Positions 1-11,700 of a stretch of 64,000 nt of DNA are shown here, piece after piece (position 1 is the first letter of the stretch; each line of letters begins with the position of its first letter). A program made the translations under genes and the position numbers. The notes under the pieces were generated by a model, which made no database searches, was not told the origin of the DNA, and saw nothing but the letters and a program-made list of their open reading frames with translations. The stretch is from Apostichopus japonicus. Taxonomy: Eukaryota; Echinodermata; Holothuroidea; Aspidochirotida; Stichopodidae. The stretch covers positions 6,243,001 through 6,307,000 of the forward strand of contig NC_092578.1 in NCBI RefSeq assembly GCF_037975245.1, given 5' to 3'.

Positions 1-2700
1 CACGGCGGTGGGGTTGCAGTTATTTACAAAGAGAGACTTTCGCTCAAAGTATTGGATTCCACAAGGAACCAAAATATCACCCAATTCGAATTTATGGAAT
101 GCAATTTGAATATTGGACCTGCCAACCTTCACCTTTCGGTTGTTTATCGTCCCCCTCCATCTAAAGGCAATGGGATGCAAAAGAGTACATTTTTTGATGA
201 ATGGCCACTATTTCTTGAGAAACTAGCCACTAATCAACACGAAACACTGCTTGTTGGAGATCTAAACTTTCATCTTGACACCGAAGACAACCCTGATACA
301 CGTCGATTTAACAGTATACTTGATGCTTGTGGACTCAAACAACATGTGAATGTACCCACTCATATACGGGGGCACACCTTAGATGTCGTTATCACCAAGG
401 ATGTCAGCACCATCATCACTGATATGTCAGTTCTAGACCCCTGTTTATTCAGTGACAAAGGAAACCCGTCAGGTGATCATTTCGCGGTATGTTTTAACAC
501 TGCTTTCATGAAACCAACGAATGTGAGGAAAACTGTCTCATACAGGAAGCTGAAAGATATTGATATAGCTGCTGTAAAATTGAGTATTGATCAATCAACA
601 AATCTTTGTGCTCAAAATGGACCGATTGACGATATTTTATCATCTTACACTTCCGGAATCCGTGATATTATTGATCTTCACGCACCACTGTGTCATAAAA
701 CCATAATTCTTAGACCACATTCTCCTTGGTATACTGATGAGTTACATATAGCAAAAAAAGAACGTAGGAGGCTGGAGCGAACTTGGTTGAAGCATCGTCT
801 GGAAATACATCGTCAAATTTATAGAGAACAATGTAGAGTTGTTAACAAGCTCTTGGTCAGTGCTCGCAGGAATTACTATGTGAGTAAACTTACAGAATGC
901 CGCGGAGACACGAAGGGCATATATAGGGTTGCCCGACATTTGTTGGGTGAACAGTCTTCCGTCCTACTTCCGTGTTATACATCAGCTAAAGAGCTTGCCA
1001 ACCAATTCGGTGAGTTTTATGTTAACAAAATATCATCTATCCGTGACAATTTAATAAACTGCCATGATACGCCTGTCGAAGGGGACTCAGTTGCCGATGT
1101 CATGATCAATCTGTCAAATTTTGATCCAGCAACCGATGATGAGATTAGAAACATTATAAACAAATCCAGTAACACATCCTGTGAAATGGATCCTATTCCT
1201 ACCTGGTTACTCAAAGATTGCCTGGAGCCTCTACTACCGATTATTACATCACTGATAAACATATCTCTTCGGAATGGTGAAGTACCCGATAACTTCAAGT
1301 ATGCGCACATTCGACCTCATTTGAAGAAGGCAACCCTAGATCAGAATATCCTTGAAAACTACCGTCCTGTCTCAAACCTTAGCATCTTGTCAAAGGTATT
1401 AGAGAAAGTTGTTGCTCGGCGCCTCGATCAGTACATGGACGACAACGAACTTCAAGAAAAATATCAAAGTGCCTATACCAAGTTACATTCGACCGAAACA
1501 GCCCTAATCAAGGTACATTCCGACATCATGCATAACATAGATGACGGAAAGGCAGTAGCATTAGTTTTACTGGATTTATCTGCTGCATTTGACACCATCG
1601 ATCACTCAATTTTGCTAAATCGGCTTCGTAATGTGTATGGGATAACCGGAAACGCCTTAAAATGGATGACTTCTTATCTTCAAAATAGACGCCAGTCCGT
1701 CATCATTGATAACATAAAATCTGCACCTCTGTTACTTAAATATGGTGTTCCCCAGGGATCAGTACTAGGACCAAAGTTATACACCATGTATACTAAACCA
1801 CTGGGCGATCTTATAAGGCAGCATGGCCTTGATTACCATATGTATGCTGACGACACCCAAATTTACCTTTCGTTTAAGCCACTTGATTCTCCTGATGCAA
1901 TTAATCCTCTACATATATTGGAGACATGTCTTGAAGATGTCAGAAAATGGATGGCTGATAACATGCTTAAGCTTAACGATGACAAGACAGACGTGATATT
2001 TTTCCATTCAAAGCATAGCAAACGAACGATCCACCTTCCTTCATTGAGAATGGGCAATGATGTCATTCCACCCTCGTCATCAGTACGGAATCTTGGTGTG
2101 TTATTTGACTCATATTTGTCTATGGAAAACCATATCAATTTAATTAGTCGGTCTTGCTACAACCAATTACGTATCATCGGGAGAATTCGTCCATCCCTTA
2201 ACGAGGAGGTAACCAAGTCACTTGTCCATTCGCTGGTTACATCTCGTCTCGATTACTGTAATGCTCTCCTGAATGGAACGTCATGCTCCTCAATCAAAAA
2301 ACTACAGAGGGTCCAGAATACGGCTGCCAGAATCATCACCAGAACCCGTCGTTACGAACACATTACTCCTGTACTCCGTGACCTGCATTGGTTACCAATT
2401 CATCGCCGGATAGACTACAAACTCATTCTGCACGTTTTTCGTATTCTTAATGATCAATCTCCGAGTTACATGTCTGATTTAGTTAAACGCTACACGCCAG
2501 CTAGGGCATTACGGTCCCAAAGTCATCTTTCTCTATTCATTCCTCATACTAACAAAGTCACATATGGAGATTGTTCTTTTAGTGCTGCAGGTCCTAAACT
2601 CTGGAATTCTCTTCCCCATCACTTAAGAAATATCACACATATTGACACTTTTAAGAAGCACTTGAAAACGTATCTTTTTTGGCTCGAGTATGGGCATTAA
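1..2700 (+). CDS. LINE ORF2 (endonuclease + reverse transcriptase), CR1/L2 group, 5' end outside window
   Basis: One uninterrupted frame runs from base 1 to the TAA at 2698-2700 (899 codons), so it is cut only by the window edge. It begins in the apurinic/apyrimidinic-type endonuclease domain: GGGVAVIY at the edge, GDLNFH at about 256-273 and SGDH at 469-480. The reverse transcriptase follows, with LLDLSAAFDTIDH near 1570, GVPQGSVLGP at 1744-1773, and the catalytic YADD at 1843-1854. The C-terminal block contains AAGPKLWNSLP, typical of the CR1/L2/Rex branch of non-LTR elements. Such proteins copy the element RNA at a nicked genomic target. The lack of stops or frameshifts suggests a recent insertion. 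Clade assignment rests on recalled motif style, not a tree. It lies upstream of the first visible ERG exon, probably in an ERG intron, in the same orientation. Confidence 0.93.
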   Translation, partial: HGGGVAVIYKERLSLKVLDSTRNQNITQFEFMECNLNIGPANLHLSVVYRPPPSKGNGMQKSTFFDEWPLFLEKLATNQHETLLVGDLNFHLDTEDNPDTRRFNSILDACGLKQHVNVPTHIRGHTLDVVITKDVSTIITDMSVLDPCLFSDKGNPSGDHFAVCFNTAFMKPTNVRKTVSYRKLKDIDIAAVKLSIDQSTNLCAQNGPIDDILSSYTSGIRDIIDLHAPLCHKTIILRPHSPWYTDELHIAKKERRRLERTWLKHRLEIHRQIYREQCRVVNKLLVSARRNYYVSKLTECRGDTKGIYRVARHLLGEQSSVLLPCYTSAKELANQFGEFYVNKISSIRDNLINCHDTPVEGDSVADVMINLSNFDPATDDEIRNIINKSSNTSCEMDPIPTWLLKDCLEPLLPIITSLINISLRNGEVPDNFKYAHIRPHLKKATLDQNILENYRPVSNLSILSKVLEKVVARRLDQYMDDNELQEKYQSAYTKLHSTETALIKVHSDIMHNIDDGKAVALVLLDLSAAFDTIDHSILLNRLRNVYGITGNALKWMTSYLQNRRQSVIIDNIKSAPLLLKYGVPQGSVLGPKLYTMYTKPLGDLIRQHGLDYHMYADDTQIYLSFKPLDSPDAINPLHILETCLEDVRKWMADNMLKLNDDKTDVIFFHSKHSKRTIHLPSLRMGNDVIPPSSSVRNLGVLFDSYLSMENHINLISRSCYNQLRIIGRIRPSLNEEVTKSLVHSLVTSRLDYCNALLNGTSCSSIKKLQRVQNTAARIITRTRRYEHITPVLRDLHWLPIHRRIDYKLILHVFRILNDQSPSYMSDLVKRYTPARALRSQSHLSLFIPHTNKVTYGDCSFSAAGPKLWNSLPHHLRNITHIDTFKKHLKTYLFWLEYGH

Positions 2701-3183
2701 TCTTATTCACTTTTCTTTGTTTTATTCACTTTACTGTGCCCATATTTATGTATATTTATATTTTTTTATTTTATTTTTTGTGGTTTATTACCCTGTCTTT
2801 TATCAGGTTTTACTTTTACTGCTGTTGTTATTACTTTTAGGTTTTCTTAGTTTGGTATTTTTATATTCCAGGTTTTGGTTCTTTTGTGCAGTCCTCTTGT
2901 GCATGTTTTACTTCTACTATTACTGCTGTTGTTATTACTTTTAGGTTTTCTTATGTTTGGTAATTTTATATTCCAAGATTTGGTTCTTTTGTACAGTGCT
3001 CTTGAGCATGTTTTACTTCTACTTTTATTGCTGTTGTTATTACTTTAAGGTTTTCTTAAGTTTGGTAATTTTATATTCAAGGTATTGGTTCTTTTGTACA
3101 GTGCTCTTGAGCATGTTTTATTTCATGATAACAGCACTTTAATATATGGTATTTATTATTATTATTATATATTATTATTATTA
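2701..3183 (+). mobile_element. LINE 3' UTR with ~104-bp minisatellite and (TTA)n tail
   Basis: Between about 2810 and 3130 a unit of 104-105 bp is repeated about three times; the GGTTTTCTTA landmark recurs at 2840, 2944 and 3049. The element ends in a TATTATTATT-type microsatellite at about 3150-3183. CR1/L2-group LINEs characteristically end in short microsatellites rather than long poly(A), which fits the protein assignment. Confidence 0.75.
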
Positions 3184-5679
3184 GAAGCAGGTATAAGCAA
3201 AAATTGTTTACAAAAAACCACAGTATATCCTACTATATATATGCACCACTGCTGTTTATGAAGATACAATTTCCATGCATTTGCCAACCAATAGTTTACC
3301 TTGAATACAAAAAACATTTAAAGATAACACAAGGTACTTGAAAACATAATAATCTACTTTACCCAAGTCCACCAAAATTACATCAGGATGCGCAAAATGT
3401 TTGAAGAAGTTTCCACATGTGACAAAATAATACATTAAATAAAATTGTTGGACACAAAATCTGTCATATTGGGATCTTATGAAATAAGTCAGTTACTATG
3501 CACAATGGATGATTTGTTAATACTACATAGCTTGGTCATAATTCACTCAAAGTTCAACCCAGTCCATAATTTTTTTTTTCTTAAAATGATATATTACTTT
3601 AATCTTGTTTGACACAAAATATGCAACATTGGTGATTTGGATAAAGTGATTAATGATCAACTGTGAATGTGTGAATGCAATACGGTTTGGTCGGAATATT
3701 ACAAAGTTACAACCCACACACACAAAAATACGACCTTCAAAATATTACAATCAGCAACAGTATCTTTAGTGAACATGAAACTGTGTGTTGAGGTAAGAGA
3801 TATTTTGGTCAAGGACAAATATTGTAAATTATTCAAAAGAAGCAGAGATAAAGCTACACAAGTCCCAGGTTTCCATTTCATCAAGTTTCTCGCATACAAG
3901 CTGTAGAATCCATAGAGGTTTAAAACTGTAAGTTATAGGGGAGACTCATTGCGTAATTTCCGTATTTTTTTTTTTTTTAAATCAATTTCACCATGAAAGG
4001 ACACAGATTTCGGTCCAATCGATTTGAGTACAGTCATACCTATTGCATGACCTGGGCAAGAGTGAGGGGGGGGGGAGGTCCCATCATCTATTTAATAATA
4101 TTTTGAGGGCTTTGAAATGTTACGTCCGATGGCATTTGCTCTCCTCGTCCCATCATCCCTCGTCGTTACCGGTGTATTAGCTTCTCTAAATGTTTCCGAT
4201 TGATAAGAGCAAAAATAATATTATACTACCATCTCTCCTATTTTTGTAACCATTCCTGTCACCTGTGAGGTAATAATTCTTAACCCTCCTAGTTTTAACT
4301 CACACTCTTGGTTACAGTCGGCCTATCCAGGATTTCTAGAGAGGGAGAAAGGCAAATAGCTCTCAGTTTATAACCAAAATTACTACAAAAACAACCACAA
4401 ATTGACAGTGGTAAAAACGAAGGAATGCCTGTGGTGCAAACATTGCTACAACAGTTTTTCCATTATATACCTTATTTTGAGCAAAATTGTTTCTGTATTT
4501 TTTTTTCCTACCCAAAAAATTTCAGAAGAAGGGGCACAGGCCCTCCTCATGGATTTATCCTTTGCAATAATGCTTCCATGTTTTGATCGCTTTTTCACTT
4601 TGTTTTATTGCAAAGGGTAAAGCACTGACAAGTCTCAATTCCAGGCCTGTTTTAAATTGGGTATTGTTTTCATCCAAAATTTCAGAAGAAGGGGCACAGG
4701 CCCTTTTCATGGATCTACCCTTTGTGATAATGCTTTCCATATTGTGAACGCTTTTCACTTTGTTTTAATGCAAAGGGTAAAGCACTGACAAGACTCAATT
4801 CCAGGCCTCATTTAAATTGGGTATTGATTTCATCCAACTCAAATTTACAAACACTCTGGGCAAAGCCTGTATATTTACTCTCCGGAGTATGCAGGTCTCG
4901 AATTCCTTCATTCAGTCTGTCCTTGCGATAGATAGCGTCATTGACAGAAAAGGAGCTGGCTATATGCATGCAGAGCGCATTCAAGACGGAAGGCTGGCTA
5001 AGGTCTTCGTTTTGATTCCAGACGGGGAAAAATTGTCTCGTATGCAGCCACTGTCCCTCTCGAAATCGTCTGTGATTAAATCAGCCACTGGAAACATAAA
5101 TACAAATCTTTTTTTTACGTCACGAGTGACGAGAAGAGAAAGGTGGTTATGAGGACATGCACGAGATGGAAAAAAAACCAACATCAGTTGAATGATGAAA
5201 GTTCCTTATTGAATTTTGCAAGTAGTGTAATGTTTATAAAGGTCCAAATTCAATTTGGCACCTCTTGTTGATGAAGTTGTGATTGCAAACATTTCTTGGA
5301 CTTGTGCTTCTTTTTTTGTATTATTCACAGAGGATGATCAGTCACCAGCTGAGGTTTTTTATCATACTACATGTAGACATCACATTCTGATATTCCTGAA
5401 TGTAATTAGAGGAGCAACATAAAAGAAGTTTTACTATTTTTTCCCCTTTCAGATTGAAGTGTTAAAGCTATTAAATATCTTGGTCGATGTGTCTTGGATA
5501 AAGACATTAATCCCTTAATATGAAACACTTACAATATATGTATATATGGTTCTAAGATTTGATTTGATGAAAACTCTGACATACATAGGATCTTTGCTAC
5601 TGCTCTATATGTAGTCCCTGCCCATCTTTCTTTCTTTGTTTTTGGTAAATTAAGCTACTGTCATCATGAATATTCAACA

Positions 5680-5710
<31 letters not shown>

Positions 5711-5764
5711 CGCTGGTCTCTCTTTCTCATCTCTTTGACTGAGATTCATTTTGTAATTTTACAG
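3184..5764 (+). other. Probable intron sequence upstream of ERG exon 5765-5958
   Basis: No coding exon is recognisable here. The expected preceding ERG exon (C-linker and first half of the cyclic-nucleotide-binding-like domain) was not found, so it presumably lies left of the window. The stretch holds a 160-bp tandem duplication (about 4516-4836), poly-T runs, and a (TA)n tract at about 5683-5710 that ends some 55 bp before the splice acceptor. Confidence 0.6.
4516..4836. repeat. 160-bp tandem duplication (two copies)
   Basis: The TTCAGAAGAAGGGGCACAGG landmark occurs at 4521 and again at 4681. The following sequence, including AAAGGGTAAAGCACTGACAA and TTTAAATTGGGTATTG, is repeated in the same order. 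The copies differ by scattered substitutions, so the duplication is not very recent. No function is evident. Confidence 0.85.
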
Positions 5765-8700
5765 GTAAAGATGATGTTTTTGGAGAGAATCCTTGCATCA
5801 ACCATTCGGTGGGCAAATCCAAGTGCAACGTACGTGCACTCACCTACTGCGATTTGCACAAAATACTTCGGGACGATCTGCTAGAAATCTTGGACATGTA
5901 CCCAGAGTTCTACCATACCTTTGCGAACAATCTGGAGATAACCTTTGACCTACGAGATGTAAGTAGCATTTTCTTAAATTATAGGCATTCGTGTTGACTT
6001 TGAAGCAAATCATTTTTAAAGCTTTGTGGTTGATCTTGAATGTAGCAATATTTGTTGTAAATTCAAACCAGAAAAGATCATTCTCAACAGGCCCACCTCT
6101 CTGCTTTTGTTCCCATAATGGGTCCATCTTTTTGTCTTTCTGTCCTCTTAAATGTCGCTCGCCAAGAATGTCTATGTGGCTCACTAGGGCAACGGACAAT
6201 GGGGGGACCTTGTTATTGAATATCTCGGTACTACCAAGTTAACCCCTCCAAACTGTGGGTCATGCTTGATGCACTGTGATAGTACCGCTATCTACTGGAG
6301 ATGGAAAGGTACATTTGAACAAGACATTCAAGCTGCATTTTTATCTGTTATACAAATGTGTGATACAATCCACTGTTGCAGGAAGCATAAGGTTATTCAT
6401 CCACAATGGATGAGGGAAATTAGGCCAAAAGTTTCAAAGGTGTAAACCTGAAGAAGTCAAAACAATTACACTATCTTTGAAAAAAAACTTGACAAACTGT
6501 TTCTATGAGTTTTTTAGCACGAATGACACAGAATCACCAGCAGTAGCATATAGGGGTAAACATGAGTTGAACACCATATGGTCATTCGTAATTTTTGCAG
6601 AAGAGATCATTTGAACCATTTGTCAGAATTTCCAGCTCATACATGCTGTTTTAAGCTAGCCTCAAGTTGCGTATTTCGATCGACAAAACTGCCAAAAGTG
6701 GAGGTAGGAGTCAATCATCCAGAGTGAATGCATGTCCAAGTTTACCCAATATACTTGCACACATGCTTGTGAGCGCTGGGTGGAGATGATGCACGTTACG
6801 ACCAATATGACATGCCGGCCCTCAGCTGGAATTAGGCAGGAGATCCCCATTGATGGAATGCCACATTGGTCTCTTATGTTTTATGGACGTATGCAATTAT
6901 GTGTGGAAATGTCTTTGGAGGTTATCAGTATTTTGCCCAGATTTGGCAATTTATAAAACTGTAGATGTCATTGGAATGAAAATACTTGTTGAATTTTCAA
7001 TCATGGGAGACCATTATCAGAATTTCTAGCATATTTGGGGCCAATAATGACCTTTAACTTGGTCAGAATGCCAAAATGAAGATTGGTGCCTTCCATGCAT
7101 AATGCGCACAAAAATTCACGACTAAAGTTACTCAATTTTTCACACTGACAAAGTTTATGTATGAATTTATGGCCCAGTGTTTCCTTGGTAAAGGCAAAAC
7201 AAATTTATCGTCTCTCACGATGAGACCATTCTCTTCAAAACTTGATAGCAGCAAGCTACTATCAAAAGCAGACTACTACATCAGAATTGTTGATGAAATT
7301 CTCCAAAAGTACAGAAAAGTATTTGCCAGTGTTGTCAGAGAAACAATATGTCTGACCTTAATACTTAGTGTACTTACTGTAAACCTGTATATTGTGCTAA
7401 GTCTGTGGTGGTTGGTATTGCTCTTTACCCCACCATTTCTATGCCCAGAATGCAGTGTAGTTCAATATTTTTACAGGATATGTGACAGCCTGATTGTATC
7501 AGCTCAATAGTTGCAGGACAAGAAAGTTTATATCAACGATCATAAACCACTGGAAATCATCCCTGATACCAGTACATTGAACACCCAGAACTCTCCTCTA
7601 CTTGTGTGTCCATGCAGGCAGCTGTCAGCTCTTGCCGTACGTCTCTGAGACGATATTCCCAAAAACTAAATCTAAAGCTCCTACCTGTCTTTCACAACGT
7701 GTCATATCAGTTCATGTTCTCTTAACTAGTTTGTATCATATGGCAGCCTTTCAAAATACAGTCAACATTTGACAGGGTAGTTTATAGTATTATGTCTATG
7801 CCCCCTCGTCACCAACCCCCCCCCCTTTTTTTGTGGTTTGGCTGTATGTCTTACTTATCTCTATCTCGTAAATAAAAGACAGCTTTAGATGAAATTGTAA
7901 ACCGTTTGCTGTCTGCATTAATTATGGAGCAGCTACTTCTTGTCAGTATTCATCATCATTTGTCTCCTAAAAGTCTCCTCTTCACATCACACTTTCCAAA
8001 ATTATGAAAGACAAAAACTGCCTCGGGTTGAATGTGATTGGGAACGGACTTAATGGTCCGAAACCATCTAAGGAGAGGGGAAGAGGTGACATTGTCATCT
8101 CATGAAGCTTGCAATTCTTCTGTATGGTTCTGTTTTTGTTGTTTCTTGCAGAATGTGTTAAAGGGACAAGTTAATTGTGTCATTTCTTCAAAGACTTCAG
8201 ACATGCTTGCATAACATTTCTTCATTCTCATGTTTATATTTTATTTTTTTTTTTCCTGTTTGGTCTTTGTTATTTTTTTGTTTTTTTGGAACATTTTCTC
8301 TCAGAGCAGCTTCATGGAGTGCCCAGTCCCTCCACCCTTTTCATCTTTTCAGCTTCAATGTATTCCTTTCGTCACAATTTGATAGCATGATCAAAACTTT
8401 TCTATCGACAAAAAAACATGTACATTTTCTCTCTGTATAGAATTCCCTTAATTTCATCCTTTGTGGCTTGGCCCCAAAAAGAGAAGAAAGAATATTAAAA
8501 AGAAGGAGAAACAAAAAAAAAAACATCTTTCAAAGTTGTCTCATTATTTTATTGGTTACACTATAATGTTGCAGTTTGATTACATCAAAAATTTCCTTCA
8601 GATAATTTTTATAAGGAACCAGTCTAATTTTTTTTTTCTCTTACTGATATTGAGAAATTTACCACTTCTTACTTTCATATTTGTAGATGTAACATTGACC

Positions 8701-11700
8701 TAAAAATTTTATTTCTTCTGTGCTCCTCTTTGATTGTGTAGTATGCGTATCGATCTCAAGGGGAAGGCTGTTACCAATTTGTAGGAGTGGTAAGACTATC
8801 TCAATGTGCACGGGGTCGAAAGGTTTTCTCACCAAAATCTCTTTTTGCTTCTTTCATTTATCAGAGGTTTTTTTTTTTTTTTTTTGCTATTTTTTTTTCT
8901 TAGTTTTAATACTGCTATTATTAATTTTTGGTAGTTGTTGATATTAACAAATTCTAATTTTTCTTTGAAAATTATATATTCAAGTTTTACTCATCTGTAC
9001 TGCTGTGTATTGAGTTTGTTTATTTATATTTTTGTAGAGACAAAAGGCGTGTAATATTATGGTTTAAAAAAAAATTAAACATTATCGAAAATGTATCAGT
9101 GCCTTCCTTGATTCTTCCGTAGTGAGTTTGAAAACAAAATTCACTTAAAATAAATTTCAGGCAATAACTATTTCTGTATAGCAAACAAGCCACCTTCATT
9201 GCACCATTTTTTGAGTTACGTTGATTTTAATTTTTTTTTTCATGCTTGCAGTTACTTTATGCACATATAGGTGTGTCCAAATTGTTGTTATACCAGTACT
9301 GTTTGGTTTTGCCTTTAATCTTAAATCGCATGTGCATGGTTTGAATGTTGTTTGTGTCAGAAAGATCATAACAATTGTATCAGAAGATCGATTTCTGAAC
9401 GTAAATTGAGTGTTGTCTCCAGGCCCACAGGCCAGAAATTCTGAGTTGTTGGCGGGCACCAACAGTTTAAGGAGGAGGGGCACTTAAAAATATTTTAAGG
9501 AGGGGCACGATAGTCATGTCCTGTAACTTGTCAAGTTTTTTTACATATGATGGTGGGTCAGATAGTGGGCCACCAGAGTCTGCTCAGGGCCTCCTGTACC
9601 ATGGCCTGGCTATGGTCCTGGACATCTTAACTCCTTGTCTTAAAAAAAAATGTGAAAAAGCTAAGAAATGGGAAACTGAGCGGGATCTAGAGGAGAAACA
9701 TCACTCAATGATAGTGTTGTGTTTACCAACAAAAACAGAAAAACCTTGTTCATTTGCAAGTTTAAAAACTTACCTGGGAATTTCTTTTCTTGCTAGCCGT
9801 ATGTTAATTAAAAAGTTCTCTCCTCCCCCTTTAATCTACGGTAGTATTCTGCTATGTCTACATCTCACCAAGGCAGAAAATATACAGCGTTGTCGGACCA
9901 AACAAAGTCATAAAAATGCCAATAAATGTGGTATCCAATTTGATAATCACATGTCTTGTTTTTATTTTTGTTTATGATAGCCACTGATTTCCCTTACATG
10001 GTCCTCACTGTTTTTATCTAGAGTCTGTTATAGAGTATCAGACTTTGGAGGTCATTTCTCAATAAGATTCGTACTGATAACACATGTCATAACTAACTTT
10101 GCTCAAAGATATCTATGATCTAATGCTAATGTGGTACCTTGTAGTTGTGTTATGTATATATTTTAATATATATAGCTCCCCACCATTGGTATTACATGGC
10201 CAATAACATGTGTGTATTGTTGAGCTGCAAATTGGTCATGGTTTAAATCATTTTCATTTTTCCTAGAAGTCAAGTTTGACAAGTTAACCTGACGAGAAGG
10301 GGGGGGTGGGGGGGACAAAATGATAAAAGGAAAAAAATAACAAAACCCCGGTTTTTCACATCTCGAACTGGTTTGGGCCAGAGTTGCCAGTTTCCCTATG
10401 ATGCACCGGCCAAATCGGGTGGGGGAAAAAAGGCCAACTTGTTTATTTTTTATTTATAATTTACCCTGTATGTGGGTCTTTAAGCTGAACATTTTGGAGT
10501 GAAATGTGGTTTTATAAAAAAGGTAAATGTCTTATAATACCGACACATAGGCCTATAAACACTCTGAACAACATGATATGGATGAAGTCGATATTCTCTG
10601 GGGGAATGTAAGAATTTTCAGCTACTGTTTCTCTCAAATCGGTGGGCCATTAAGAAAATGCCAAAATGCTGTTACATTTTCCTCCGACCAATGAAATTTG
10701 AAAAACGCCAATTGTTTCCGCTCGTTTTTGGCTTTTTAAATGCCAAACAGGCAACCCTGGTTTGGGCTGTACCACTGGCTGATTAATGTTGCTGAAATCA
10801 GGCAGAGTAATAAAGACGTAAAAATAAATGCATCTGTGTAAGATACTTTTTAGTTCCATCATTATAAACTGGGTGGTCTGTAGATTAATAAGTAAATAGC
10901 TGTGCAAACAGCTATAACCCAAATTAATACCCTTTGGTATGCACTTAGCTACCACTTATATCCTTGCTGTGATTTAATTGCTAATAATAACTCAATTATT
11001 TTCAATCTGTGCGCTACAAGTACAAGTATAAATGTGAACTTTTGTAATGTTTTACATCGTTGTTGATTTACAGGAGAATGCTAGAGTCAAACAAGGTGAC
11101 AGTACAGGTGGGGAGAGCGAGGAAGACACCAAGAGGAAGCCACCGAGGTACCACAGAAGTGGTAAGTATTGTTCCCCTTCAAGGATGACCTTTAGCCCCT
11201 TAAACGAATTATTTTGACATGTTGTAAAGCAGTTAAAAACTAAAACACTACTACATTTCCAGGTTGTATTTCCATAAAAAAAAAATTTTTTTTTTTAAAT
11301 ATTTAAGAATATGACCCTTTAAACAGCCATTGAAATGACTGGACAATATGTAACATAAGAACAGACCATTTGGTCATTCTACAGATGTCACACAAAGCTT
11401 GAAAGGAAAAACTAAGACTTTTATGGCCTCAAGTGACATATCTATAAGGCATTAAAAAATTGCCAAGGAAAAATTGTGTTGAATGTCATCTAAGGGTGCT
11501 CTTTTTTTTTTTTTATATATATATATATAAAGTTCAAATGACATGTTTTGATGGAGTTACTGGAATTTATTAAATAATGGATTAACTTAATATTTAGGCC
11601 TGCACTGAGGATCTCAGCTCATAGTCAATTTAGCATTAAAGGAGCACTCCAGAGTCTAACCATAAACTTGAGTAGCTATAGAAACATTAACTAGCACTCA